The translations under genes were made by a program, and so were the position numbers. Shown here piece by piece: positions 1 to 5,152 of a stretch of 7,630 bases of DNA. Origin of the DNA: Lachnospiraceae bacterium (GTDB lineage Bacteria > Bacillota > Clostridia > Lachnospirales > Lachnospiraceae); contig JAAVAG010000019.1 in NCBI GenBank assembly GCA_014804185.1, positions 1-7,630 on the forward strand. Reading direction: 5' to 3'. The notes below the pieces were generated by a model. The model searched no databases. It saw nothing but the letters and a program-made list of their open reading frames with translations, and had not been told where the DNA came from. How positions within the stretch are numbered: position 1 is the first letter of the stretch; the number at the start of each line of letters is the position of its first letter.

Positions 1-1
1 G

Positions 2-175
2 GTCTGTATGTCCTGCGTGCTGCTGATTGTAACGGGAATAGAATTGTTTCAGCTGCTGAGCGCATTCGGGGCTTTTGATGTGGATGATTTTATATTAAAC
101 TGTGCAGGGGCACTGCTGGGATATATTTTTTTTATTTTTTGTGAAACTTTTCAGAAGAGAAAAGAGTCTAAATAA
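2..175 (+). CDS. VanZ-like family membrane protein, C-terminal fragment
   Basis: The reading frame is open from the window edge and stops with TAA at 173-175. It gives the last 57 residues of a membrane protein whose 5' part lies outside the window. What is visible is a hydrophobic segment, then a Glu-Leu-Phe-Gln stretch, then a Phe-Asp-Val-Asp-Asp motif leading into Ile-Leu-Asn, a glycine-containing second hydrophobic segment, and a short Lys/Arg-rich tail. The order E-x-x-Q, F-D-[VI]-D-D, N-x-x-G-x-x-x-G is the typical C-terminal signature of the VanZ-like family, small multi-pass membrane proteins. VanZ itself is linked to teicoplanin resistance, but most relatives have no known function, so resistance should not be assumed here. 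The family call rests on this C-terminal motif alone. Confidence 0.75.
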   Translation, partial: VCMSCVLLIVTGIELFQLLSAFGAFDVDDFILNCAGALLGYIFFIFCETFQKRKESK

Positions 176-183
176 ATAGAGGG

Positions 184-241
184 AAAAAGATACTGCAGAA
201 TCTTAAGAAATATTAATAAATTATTTTGCAGTATTTTTTAT
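184..241 (+). terminator. Probable intrinsic terminator after the VanZ-like gene
   Basis: An eight-base perfect stem (ATACTGCA at 190-197 with TGCAGTAT at 227-234) is extended by a G-T wobble and A-T pairs (184-189 with 235-239). A T-run at 234-239 follows. It lies 8 bases after the VanZ-like stop codon. The weak points are the 29-base, AT-rich loop and the mostly A-T lower stem. The A-run on the left side means it could also act in the reverse direction. Confidence 0.55.
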
Positions 242-293
242 TGCTGAGGGATATTCATTATGTAAGTCTTTCAAGAAAGAGAAAAGTAAATCT

Positions 294-836
294 ATGGCAC
301 ATGAGACAAACGGACAGCAGAGCGGCAGACAGCAGGGGATCCGAGATTTACAGACAACAATAAACACATACAGAGACATGCTTTATAAGATCGCGTTTAT
401 GCAGCTGAAAAACGAGCAGGATGCGGAGGATGTGGTGCAGGATGTTTTTTACCAGTACTATAAAAATACACCCGAATTTGCAGGCAGGGATCATGAAAAG
501 GCATGGTTTATTAAGGTCACCCTGAATGGGTGCCGCAAAATATGGAGGAGCGCGTGGTACAGACATACCGCTCCTTTTCCGGAACAGGAAATGGCGGGAG
601 AGAGCAGGCTGGAGAGCGATTATCTGAAAAAAGAACTGCATCAGCAGATCTGGAAAGCCGTATATGAACTCCCGGTGAAATACAGAGAGGTGATTCATCT
701 GTTTTATTATGAAGATTTATCAGTTAAAGAGATATGCAGCATTACAGGAAGACGGGAATCTACCGTGACATCACAACTGACGAGGGGACGCGATCTTCTG
801 AGGAGAAGATTGGGGGAGGATTGGAATTTTGAATAA
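294..836 (+). CDS. ECF-type RNA polymerase sigma factor
   Basis: The 180-aa product has the two-domain layout of group 4 (ECF, sigma-70 family) sigma factors, which direct RNA polymerase to a small set of promoters, often in response to envelope signals. Region 2 spans about residues 24-90, with the core-binding acidic segment D-A-E-D-V-V-Q-D-V-F at 43-52 and the conserved Trp71. Region 4 spans about 119-172, with E-L-P-x-x-Y-R-E-V at 125-133, the helix-turn-helix around L-S-V-K-E-I at 142-147, and T-V-x-S-x-L at 157-162. There is no C-terminal extra domain. The ATG at 294 follows a purine-rich but weak ribosome binding site (276-286). The next ATGs (378, 399) would remove region 2.1. Its stop overlaps the start of the next gene, which encodes a membrane protein likely to hold it inactive. 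The target promoters are unknown, and no convincing autoregulatory promoter was found. Confidence 0.93.
   Translation: MAHETNGQQSGRQQGIRDLQTTINTYRDMLYKIAFMQLKNEQDAEDVVQDVFYQYYKNTPEFAGRDHEKAWFIKVTLNGCRKIWRSAWYRHTAPFPEQEMAGESRLESDYLKKELHQQIWKAVYELPVKYREVIHLFYYEDLSVKEICSITGRRESTVTSQLTRGRDLLRRRLGEDWNFE
812..820 (+). promoter_or_regulatory. Ribosome binding site that fixes the TTG start of the anti-sigma-like gene
   Basis: GGGGGAGGA lies inside the sigma factor coding sequence, 8 bases ahead of the TTG codon at 829. No ATG in the same frame has comparable support until codon 26, which would remove much of the cytoplasmic tail. The overlap suggests translational coupling to the sigma gene. Confidence 0.75.
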
Positions 837-1701
837 TTTCAGAAAAGAGTACAGAGAAGCGGAGAACAGATTATATGTACCGGATATTACGGCTGTATCT
901 GTGATGGATGAAGAACGCCGGAGGAGACGGCGGGGAATCCGAAGAAAAAGGCGTTTTGCAGCCGCAGCAGGTACGGCATGCATCCTGATGGTGTGCATGG
1001 CAGGTACGGCTACGGCGGTAAACTATACGAGAAGTGTGATTCGGGTTACGGACAACGGTTTTTCTATTGTGGATGATGTGACGGCCGGGAGGAGCGGCGG
1101 AGCGGAAAAGGACGCCGGAGAAGAATACGGGGGGGTGATTATCCCTGAACAAAATAACGAATATCCGGAAGAGCAGGACGGCATTGCCCTTCTGAATGAC
1201 GAAAATGAAATTGCGCTTTGCGATGAAGAAAAAAGGTTTGCGGTTTACGATGCAGAGGAATGTGGAGTGGAGGCCGCGGAATATAATTCACTGGAGCAGC
1301 TGCGGGAGGGAGAAAAGGATCTTGTCTTTCCTGTGCCGGATCTGAGTCTGCTGGGCGGGGAAATCACTTATCAGCAGTATTCGGTTTTTGGCATGTGGGT
1401 GTTTGCGCGTATCCATGCTGGGGAGAAGCTCTTTATGATGCACCAGACGGATTATCGGGATACGAACGGGCATGCCGCCGCAGTGTCATATTCCGGCGCC
1501 GTGTGCAACGAGAGGAAATACAGTACCGGACAGGGATATATTTATACGGTCATAGATTCCGTGGAAGAAGAGGAAGAGATGCCCCGGATTCATGCGGCAA
1601 TCTCTGTGAATGATTATGAACTGATCGTGGACTTCATCGGATATACGGAAGATGAGGCATATCAGATACTGGAGCATATGGATCTTGGCATTTATTTTTG
1701 A
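829..1701 (+). CDS. Single-pass membrane protein, probable anti-sigma factor with DUF4367-like extracellular domain
   Basis: The 290-aa product starts with TTG at 829 and overlaps the sigma gene by 8 bases. Residues 1-42 are cytoplasmic and very basic, with six arginines in a row at 30-35 and R-R-K-R-R at 38-42. Residues 43-64 form one membrane helix, so by the positive-inside rule the remainder is outside the cell. Residues 65-135 are acidic and low in complexity. Residues from about 150 to 290 resemble the DUF4367 domain seen in clostridial membrane proteins next to ECF sigma factors, including a G-Y-T-E-D-E-A-Y segment near the C-terminus. There is no zinc-binding H-x3-C-x2-C motif in the N-terminus, so it is not a ZAS-type anti-sigma factor. 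The anti-sigma role is inferred from the gene order, overlap and topology. A lipoprotein or sensor role without sigma binding remains possible. Confidence 0.75.
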   Translation: MNNFRKEYREAENRLYVPDITAVSVMDEERRRRRRGIRRKRRFAAAAGTACILMVCMAGTATAVNYTRSVIRVTDNGFSIVDDVTAGRSGGAEKDAGEEYGGVIIPEQNNEYPEEQDGIALLNDENEIALCDEEKRFAVYDAEECGVEAAEYNSLEQLREGEKDLVFPVPDLSLLGGEITYQQYSVFGMWVFARIHAGEKLFMMHQTDYRDTNGHAAAVSYSGAVCNERKYSTGQGYIYTVIDSVEEEEEMPRIHAAISVNDYELIVDFIGYTEDEAYQILEHMDLGIYF

Positions 1702-1719
1702 GGAGGAAGAAAGCGGGAT

Positions 1720-2409
1720 ATGAGAGGGACCATTTTAATCTATAACAATAACACAGGGATTGTGGAGCGGATGCAGCCATTGTTTGCCGGAGAAGGATAT
1801 GAGACGGCGGCGGTAAAGGAGATTGCGGATATAAGAAAGAAGCTGGAGCGCGGAGAGGTGCAGCTTCTGATTACGGATATAGAACTGCAGGAGGGAGACG
1901 GAATTGAAGCGATACGTGAGGTGCGGGCATTGAGCAGTATTCCCATCATTGTCCTGTCACAGAGGGGAGACGAGACGAGCAAGATCGGCGCGCTGGATGC
2001 AGGGGCGGACGATTACGTGGTTTATCCGTGCAATCCCCTGGAACTGGTGGCCAGGGTGAAATCCCAGCTTCGGAGATATACCCAGCTGGCCAGCATGAAT
2101 GCCAACATACAGAGGATTTACCGGATCAACGAACTGGTGTTGGATGATATGAGGCGGAAAGTGACGGTACAGGGCAGGGAAGTGCGTCTGACGCCGATCG
2201 AATATAAGATCCTGAAACTGCTGGTGCAGGAGCGGGGAAGAGTATTCTCCATTGAACAGATCTACGAGTCCATATGGCATATGCAGGCCATCGGCGCGGA
2301 CAATACCATCGCCGTCCATATCCGGCATATCCGTGAGAAGATTGAGACAAATCCCAGGCAGCCGCAGTACTTGAAAGTAGTGTGGGGAACGGGGTATAAA
2401 GTAGGGTAG
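1720..2409 (+). CDS. OmpR/PhoB-family response regulator with degenerate receiver domain
   Basis: The 229-aa product has a receiver domain (about 3-118) and a C-terminal winged helix DNA-binding domain (about 132-229). The latter shows the usual landmarks L-T-P-I-E-Y-K-I-L, the W-x-x-x-x-x-x-D-N-T recognition region, and G-x-G-Y-K at the very end. In the receiver the phosphoacceptor Asp53 and the Thr/Ser position (Ser80) are kept. The two acidic residues after strand 1 that bind Mg2+ are Asn9 and Asn10, and the invariant Lys is Tyr102 (in V-V-Y-P). This combination suggests poor or no phosphotransfer and a constitutive or otherwise controlled regulator. No histidine kinase gene is adjacent. 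The ATG at 1720 follows an AGGAGG (1701-1706) that overlaps the preceding stop codon, with an 18-base gap, so the gene is most likely co-transcribed and coupled with the sigma/anti-sigma pair. Its DNA target is unknown. Confidence 0.93.
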   Translation: MRGTILIYNNNTGIVERMQPLFAGEGYETAAVKEIADIRKKLERGEVQLLITDIELQEGDGIEAIREVRALSSIPIIVLSQRGDETSKIGALDAGADDYVVYPCNPLELVARVKSQLRRYTQLASMNANIQRIYRINELVLDDMRRKVTVQGREVRLTPIEYKILKLLVQERGRVFSIEQIYESIWHMQAIGADNTIAVHIRHIREKIETNPRQPQYLKVVWGTGYKVG

Positions 2410-3042
2410 TCATTCAGCCAGGCCGTCGGGCCTGGCTTTTTGCGGTCGGAGGAAAGAGATGGAAATTTTTTCTCCCTTGTATTTGACAAGATGCTTCCAA
2501 ATCACTATCGCCGATATCAGCAGACATCCGGCGACGATGGAGGTGCGGCTGCCAAGGAGCAGACAGGAGACACAGTAGCACAGGTAGGTGAGCACCGAGC
2601 GCAGCAGGTGGGGCCGTATGATAACAATCAGAGAGAACAGCAGATAGTAGGCCGCCAACAGCAGTGCGAGCCGCAGATCCGGTAAAAAACCGAGCAGCAC
2701 GCCGAAGGAGACGGCGATGGATTTTCCGCCGTTTCTGCCTTTCCAGAACAGCGGATAAGCGTGGCCCAGCACCGGAGAGGCCATGACCAGTGCAAAAATC
2801 ATTTTTTCCATATTTAAACGCCTGCATGCCAGCCAGACGGGAAAAAATCCTTTCAATAACTCACAGCAGATCACACAGATTCCAACAGACACGCCTGCAT
2901 GCTTAAAAGCGTTGGCTGTGCCGGGATTCCCGTCGTCGCTTAAAGAACGTATATCAATGTGCTTTATGAGCATGGGCAGCAGATAGGCATACATGATGCT
3001 GCCGGACAGATAGCCTGCCGTGATCCAGAAAAAATAATTCAT
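2410..3042 (-). CDS. PlsY-like glycerol-3-phosphate acyltransferase family membrane protein (divergent)
   Basis: The 210-aa polytopic protein has the length and motif order of PlsY, the membrane enzyme that acylates glycerol 3-phosphate from acyl phosphate in the first step of phospholipid synthesis. Visible landmarks are Gly-Tyr-Leu-Ser-Gly-Ser at 10-15, D-G-N-P-G-T-A-N at 37-44, Glu61 with K-G at 64-65, G-H-x-x-P at 93-97 and N-G-G-K-S at 104-108, separated by hydrophobic segments. Compared with the usual G-S-G-N-x-G-A-T-N and F-K-G-G-K-G-x-A-T, several positions differ (Ser to Asp, Thr to Ala, final Arg to Lys, Gly to Ser). This may be a paralog with changed substrate rather than the housekeeping enzyme, so no symbol is given. 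AAAGGAA lies 8 bases upstream of its ATG. It is the second gene of an operon, 36 bases after a glycolipid glycosyltransferase gene. Its C-terminal nine or so codons overlap the convergent terminator. Confidence 0.82.
   Translation of the reverse strand: MNYFFWITAGYLSGSIMYAYLLPMLIKHIDIRSLSDDGNPGTANAFKHAGVSVGICVICCELLKGFFPVWLACRRLNMEKMIFALVMASPVLGHAYPLFWKGRNGGKSIAVSFGVLLGFLPDLRLALLLAAYYLLFSLIVIIRPHLLRSVLTYLCYCVSCLLLGSRTSIVAGCLLISAIVIWKHLVKYKGEKISISFLRPQKARPDGLAE
2416..2441 (+). terminator. Strong intrinsic terminator of the sigma/anti-sigma/response regulator operon
   Basis: AGCCAGGCC (2416-2424) pairs perfectly with GGCCTGGCT (2429-2437) around a GTCG loop, followed by a T-run to 2441. It starts 6 bases after the response regulator stop codon. 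In the opposite direction no T-run follows the hairpin, so it acts on plus-strand transcripts. The whole hairpin lies inside the 3' coding end of the convergent plsY-like gene. Confidence 0.93.
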
Positions 3043-3050
3043 GGAGGTTA

Positions 3051-3057
3051 TTCCTTT
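3051..3057 (-). promoter_or_regulatory. Ribosome binding site of the plsY-like gene
   Basis: Read on the minus strand this is AAAGGAA, 8 bases before the ATG at 3042-3040, in the 36-base gap after the glycosyltransferase stop. No promoter or terminator is seen in this gap, which supports a two-gene operon. Confidence 0.65.
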
Positions 3058-3078
3058 CTTTTGTCTTTTTCTCCCTGC

Positions 3079-4236
3079 TCAGCCGCAGAGGTCTTCCGGT
3101 GAGGTCAGAGACTCCAGCAGAGAACAGATGCGCTCTGCGGCATCGGGGCGGGCATGTATCTGCTGCGCGCATACCATACCGTTTCGCACGGCCTCTGTTT
3201 CCAACAGCATCCGTCCCTGCGCCACCTGTGTGCGGATGTGCTGTGCGGCCACGGACATGCCCCGTGAGACGAAAAATTCACGGTTTCTTGTCTCGCAGCC
3301 GGGAATGGGCGCGGTGTGTACTATGGGGACATGCTTTACAAGCGCTTCCGTGCTGGTCAGTCCGCCCGGCTTTGTGTAAATCACGTCGCAGGCGTCCATA
3401 TAGTCGGCCACATGCGTGGTATAGCCGACGATGTGGACATTTTGATTGTGTCTGAATTCATGTTTCAGCGTATGTCTTAATTTCCGATTGTTGCCGCAGA
3501 TAATGACAATCTGTTCGCCGTTTTTGCATCTGCGGGCCAGTTCGAAAGAAAATAAAAGAATGCTGCCGAATCCCATGCTTCCGCTCATGATCAGATAGAT
3601 CCTTTTATCTGCCGGCAGATTCAGTTTCGCCCTTGCAGCCTCGGTATCTTTTGGAAGAGTAAACTGACTTTTTACCGGTATGCCGCAGGGAACAAGCTTT
3701 TCCCGGGGAATACCGTGGGCGGAAAATTCCTCCGTCAGATCCTCGTGCGGAATCATGTAGTAATCACAGCCGGTCTCCTCCCAGAAAGGGATGCATGTAT
3801 AATCCGTGGCGACTGCGATAGTGGGAATGGAGAGCATACCATGGCGTTTCATGTAGGTGACGGTTTCCGCCGGAAACAGATGCGGCATGACAATGGCGTC
3901 AAAGTCATGTATATCCAGGTAATACTGCAGCGGTCTGGCCATCAGGCTGTTGGCCAGATATACGGGTGATTTTATATGCAGTCTGTAGAGAAATTTTCCC
4001 ACGGCTGCTCCCGTTTTATACAGGAGACCGAACAGACGGGGAAAGTTCCGCGCCGTTCGAATGTAGGCCTGTGCCACAAAATTTGCGGTGCGCTGGCTGG
4101 ACAGTGTAAAAATATCAAGAAAAACCGCGTTATGACCCATTGCGAGGAGTTTTTCCTGAATGGCTTCTCCGGCGGCATTGTGTCCGCCACCGGTAGCGCT
4201 GGATAAAATTAATATATTCATAAGCCTGCTGGACAT
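3079..4236 (-). CDS. UgtP/MGDG-synthase-like glycosyltransferase (probable diacylglycerol glycosyltransferase)
   Basis: The 385-aa product has an N-terminal MGDG-synthase-type domain (about 6-185), with the lipid-side glycine motif G-G-G-H at 16-19 and a T-D-Y at 144-146. A GT28-type C-terminal nucleotide-sugar domain (about 205-365) follows, with S-G-S-M-G-F-G at 218-224 and K-P-G-G-L-T plus Glu297 at 289-297. Such enzymes move glucose or galactose from a UDP-sugar to diacylglycerol at the inner membrane face, making glycolipids and lipoteichoic acid anchors. The histidine usual just after T-D-[FY] is not seen (T-D-Y-T-C-I-P). Sugar and acceptor cannot be read from sequence. The ATG at 4236 is chosen because AAAAGGA sits 6 bases upstream. 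A TTG six codons earlier and an ATG five codons later are less well supported. It is the first gene of a minus-strand operon with the plsY-like gene, driven by the promoter at 4305-4333. Confidence 0.87.
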   Translation of the reverse strand: MSSRLMNILILSSATGGGHNAAGEAIQEKLLAMGHNAVFLDIFTLSSQRTANFVAQAYIRTARNFPRLFGLLYKTGAAVGKFLYRLHIKSPVYLANSLMARPLQYYLDIHDFDAIVMPHLFPAETVTYMKRHGMLSIPTIAVATDYTCIPFWEETGCDYYMIPHEDLTEEFSAHGIPREKLVPCGIPVKSQFTLPKDTEAARAKLNLPADKRIYLIMSGSMGFGSILLFSFELARRCKNGEQIVIICGNNRKLRHTLKHEFRHNQNVHIVGYTTHVADYMDACDVIYTKPGGLTSTEALVKHVPIVHTAPIPGCETRNREFFVSRGMSVAAQHIRTQVAQGRMLLETEAVRNGMVCAQQIHARPDAAERICSLLESLTSPEDLCG

Positions 4237-4242
4237 AACTTT

Positions 4243-4249
4243 TCCTTTT
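4243..4249 (-). promoter_or_regulatory. Ribosome binding site that fixes the glycosyltransferase start
   Basis: On the minus strand the sequence reads AAAAGGA, 6 bases before the ATG at 4236-4234. The alternative TTG start at 4254 would place this site inside the gene, and the later ATG at 4221 has only a weak AGCAGG upstream. Confidence 0.7.
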
Positions 4250-4302
4250 CGCAATATCGGTATTTTTCACTTCTGCCGGTGAGGGCGAAATGTGTATCGG
4301 GA

Positions 4303-4320
4303 GTATTATAACAATAATAC
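4303..4320. promoter_or_regulatory. Dyad operator copy 1 (7-4-7), over the minus-strand -10
   Basis: GTATTAT-AACA-ATAATAC is a perfect inverted repeat. It differs from copy 2 at 4370-4387 by one base in the spacer. It covers the -10 region of the minus-strand promoter, a position fit for repression. The regulator is unknown. Dyads of this size are typical for GntR-type repressors, which often control ABC-2 exporters, but no such gene is present here. Confidence 0.7.
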
Positions 4321-4333
4321 GCGGGCTTTGCAA
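4305..4333 (-). promoter_or_regulatory. Sigma-A-type promoter for the glycosyltransferase-plsY operon
   Basis: Read on the minus strand: -35 TTGCAA (4333-4328), a 17-base spacer, and a perfect -10 TATAAT (4310-4305) preceded by TG one base upstream, i.e. an extended -10. Transcription should begin near 4298, leaving a leader of about 60 bases. The dyad at 4303-4320 covers the -10 box and part of the spacer. Confidence 0.85.
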
Positions 4334-4342
4334 TGAAAACTG

Positions 4343-4371
4343 TTGACAATCACATAACAATGTATTATTGT
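4343..4371 (+). promoter_or_regulatory. Sigma-A-type promoter for the ABC exporter operon
   Basis: A perfect -35 TTGACA (4343-4348), a 17-base spacer and a weaker -10 TATTGT (4366-4371). The start would be near 4378, giving a leader of about 30 bases. Its -35 box is 9 bases from the -35 box of the divergent minus-strand promoter. Neighbouring TATTAT boxes (4363, 4371) fit the spacing less well, so the exact -10 is uncertain. Confidence 0.72.
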
Positions 4372-4387
4372 ATTATAAGAATAATAC
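4370..4387. promoter_or_regulatory. Dyad operator copy 2 (7-4-7), over the plus-strand start site
   Basis: GTATTAT-AAGA-ATAATAC is a perfect inverted repeat, matching copy 1 at 17 of 18 positions, with centres 67 bases apart. It covers the end of the -10 box and the predicted start of the ABC operon transcript. A further half site, GTATTAT at 4362-4368, lies directly ahead, so that TGTATTAT is tandemly repeated at 4361-4376. Confidence 0.7.
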
Positions 4388-4409
4388 AGTCGCGAGAGGG
4401 TGGAGAAAA

Positions 4410-5150
4410 ATGTTAGAAATCTTGAATTTGTCAAAAAAATACGGGAAAACGCTGGCGGTGGATCAGGTGAGTTTTCTGGTGCCGGACGGACAGATCGGCG
4501 TGCTGCTGGGGCCAAACGGCGCGGGAAAATCAACGATTATCAAGAGCATTGCCGGGCTGGTGCGCTATGAGGGACAGGTGAGAATCCAGGGGATTTTGGG
4601 AAAGAGCGTGGACGCCAAAAAGGTCTTTGCCTATGTACCGGAGATTCCGGCCATGTACGAAGCGCTGACGGTCAGGGAGCATATCGATTTTATTTTGAAA
4701 GCCTATCAGGCCGAAACGACAGGGGAGGAGATCGAGCATCTTCTGGAACGGTTTGAACTTGCGGATAAACAGAATAAACTGGGAAATGAACTGTCAAAGG
4801 GTATGATGCAGAAAGTCAGCATCTGCTGCGCCCTGGTCGTGAAACCGCAGGTGATCCTGCTGGATGAGCCCATGGTGGGTCTGGATCCAGCAGCAATCAA
4901 GGAACTGAAAAAGATCGTGCTGGAACTGAAAGAGCAGGGCGTGACGGTACTGATCAGCACGCATATGCTGGAGATGGTGAAAGAACTGTGGGACGTGACT
5001 TTCGTTATGGAGAAGGGGCACATCATAGGAACCTATTCCAAGGATACGGTGGGAGCCGAGAATCTGGAAGATCTGTTCTTCCAGGTAACCTCGGGAGGCG
5101 TTTCCGAGCACTCCGGCAGGGAAACGGAAAGTTCCGGCAGGAGGGTATAA
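4410..5150 (+). CDS. ABC transporter ATP-binding protein (ABC-2 exporter type)
   Basis: The 246-aa product is the nucleotide-binding subunit that powers the membrane partner encoded 2 bases downstream. Walker A is G-P-N-G-A-G-K-S-T at 34-42. The Q-loop position carries Glu78 (V-P-E), common in this ABC-2 subgroup. The signature is L-S-K-G-M-M-Q at 128-134, Walker B V-I-L-L-D-E-P at 148-154, the D-loop G-L-D at 157-159, and the switch His is 185. All catalytic elements are intact. The ATG at 4410 is chosen because the protein family begins here. GGAG at 4402-4405 is close (4 bases), with GAGGG a little further up. Residues 225-246 form a Ser/Gly/Glu-rich tail. Expression probably depends on the promoter at 4343-4371 and the dyad over its start. 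The substrate cannot be told from sequence. Confidence 0.95.
   Translation: MLEILNLSKKYGKTLAVDQVSFLVPDGQIGVLLGPNGAGKSTIIKSIAGLVRYEGQVRIQGILGKSVDAKKVFAYVPEIPAMYEALTVREHIDFILKAYQAETTGEEIEHLLERFELADKQNKLGNELSKGMMQKVSICCALVVKPQVILLDEPMVGLDPAAIKELKKIVLELKEQGVTVLISTHMLEMVKELWDVTFVMEKGHIIGTYSKDTVGAENLEDLFFQVTSGGVSEHSGRETESSGRRV
5139..5145 (+). promoter_or_regulatory. Ribosome binding site of the ABC permease, inside the ATPase gene
   Basis: AGGAGGG, 7 bases before the ATG at 5153, doubles as the codons for the last residues of the ATPase (Arg-Arg-Val). It decides the permease start over upstream in-frame codons and implies translational coupling of the two subunits. Confidence 0.85.
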
Positions 5151-5152
5151 CG

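Noticed and set aside
142..168. ECF-like promoter (TGAAAC, 17 bases, AGTC) that could autoregulate the sigma gene
   Set aside because: The -10 part matches only loosely, it lies within VanZ-like coding sequence, and the hairpin at 184-241 would sit between it and the sigma gene.
2..175. Reading the VanZ-like fragment as a glycopeptide resistance gene
   Set aside because: Only the C-terminal family motif is visible, and most VanZ-like proteins in clostridia are not part of a van cluster. No vanHAX-type genes are present.
267..280. Inverted repeat TCTTTC-AA-GAAAGA just upstream of the sigma start
   Set aside because: It is short and A/T-weak with too small a loop for a stable RNA hairpin. It could be an operator, but there is only one copy and it overlaps the purine-rich ribosome binding region.
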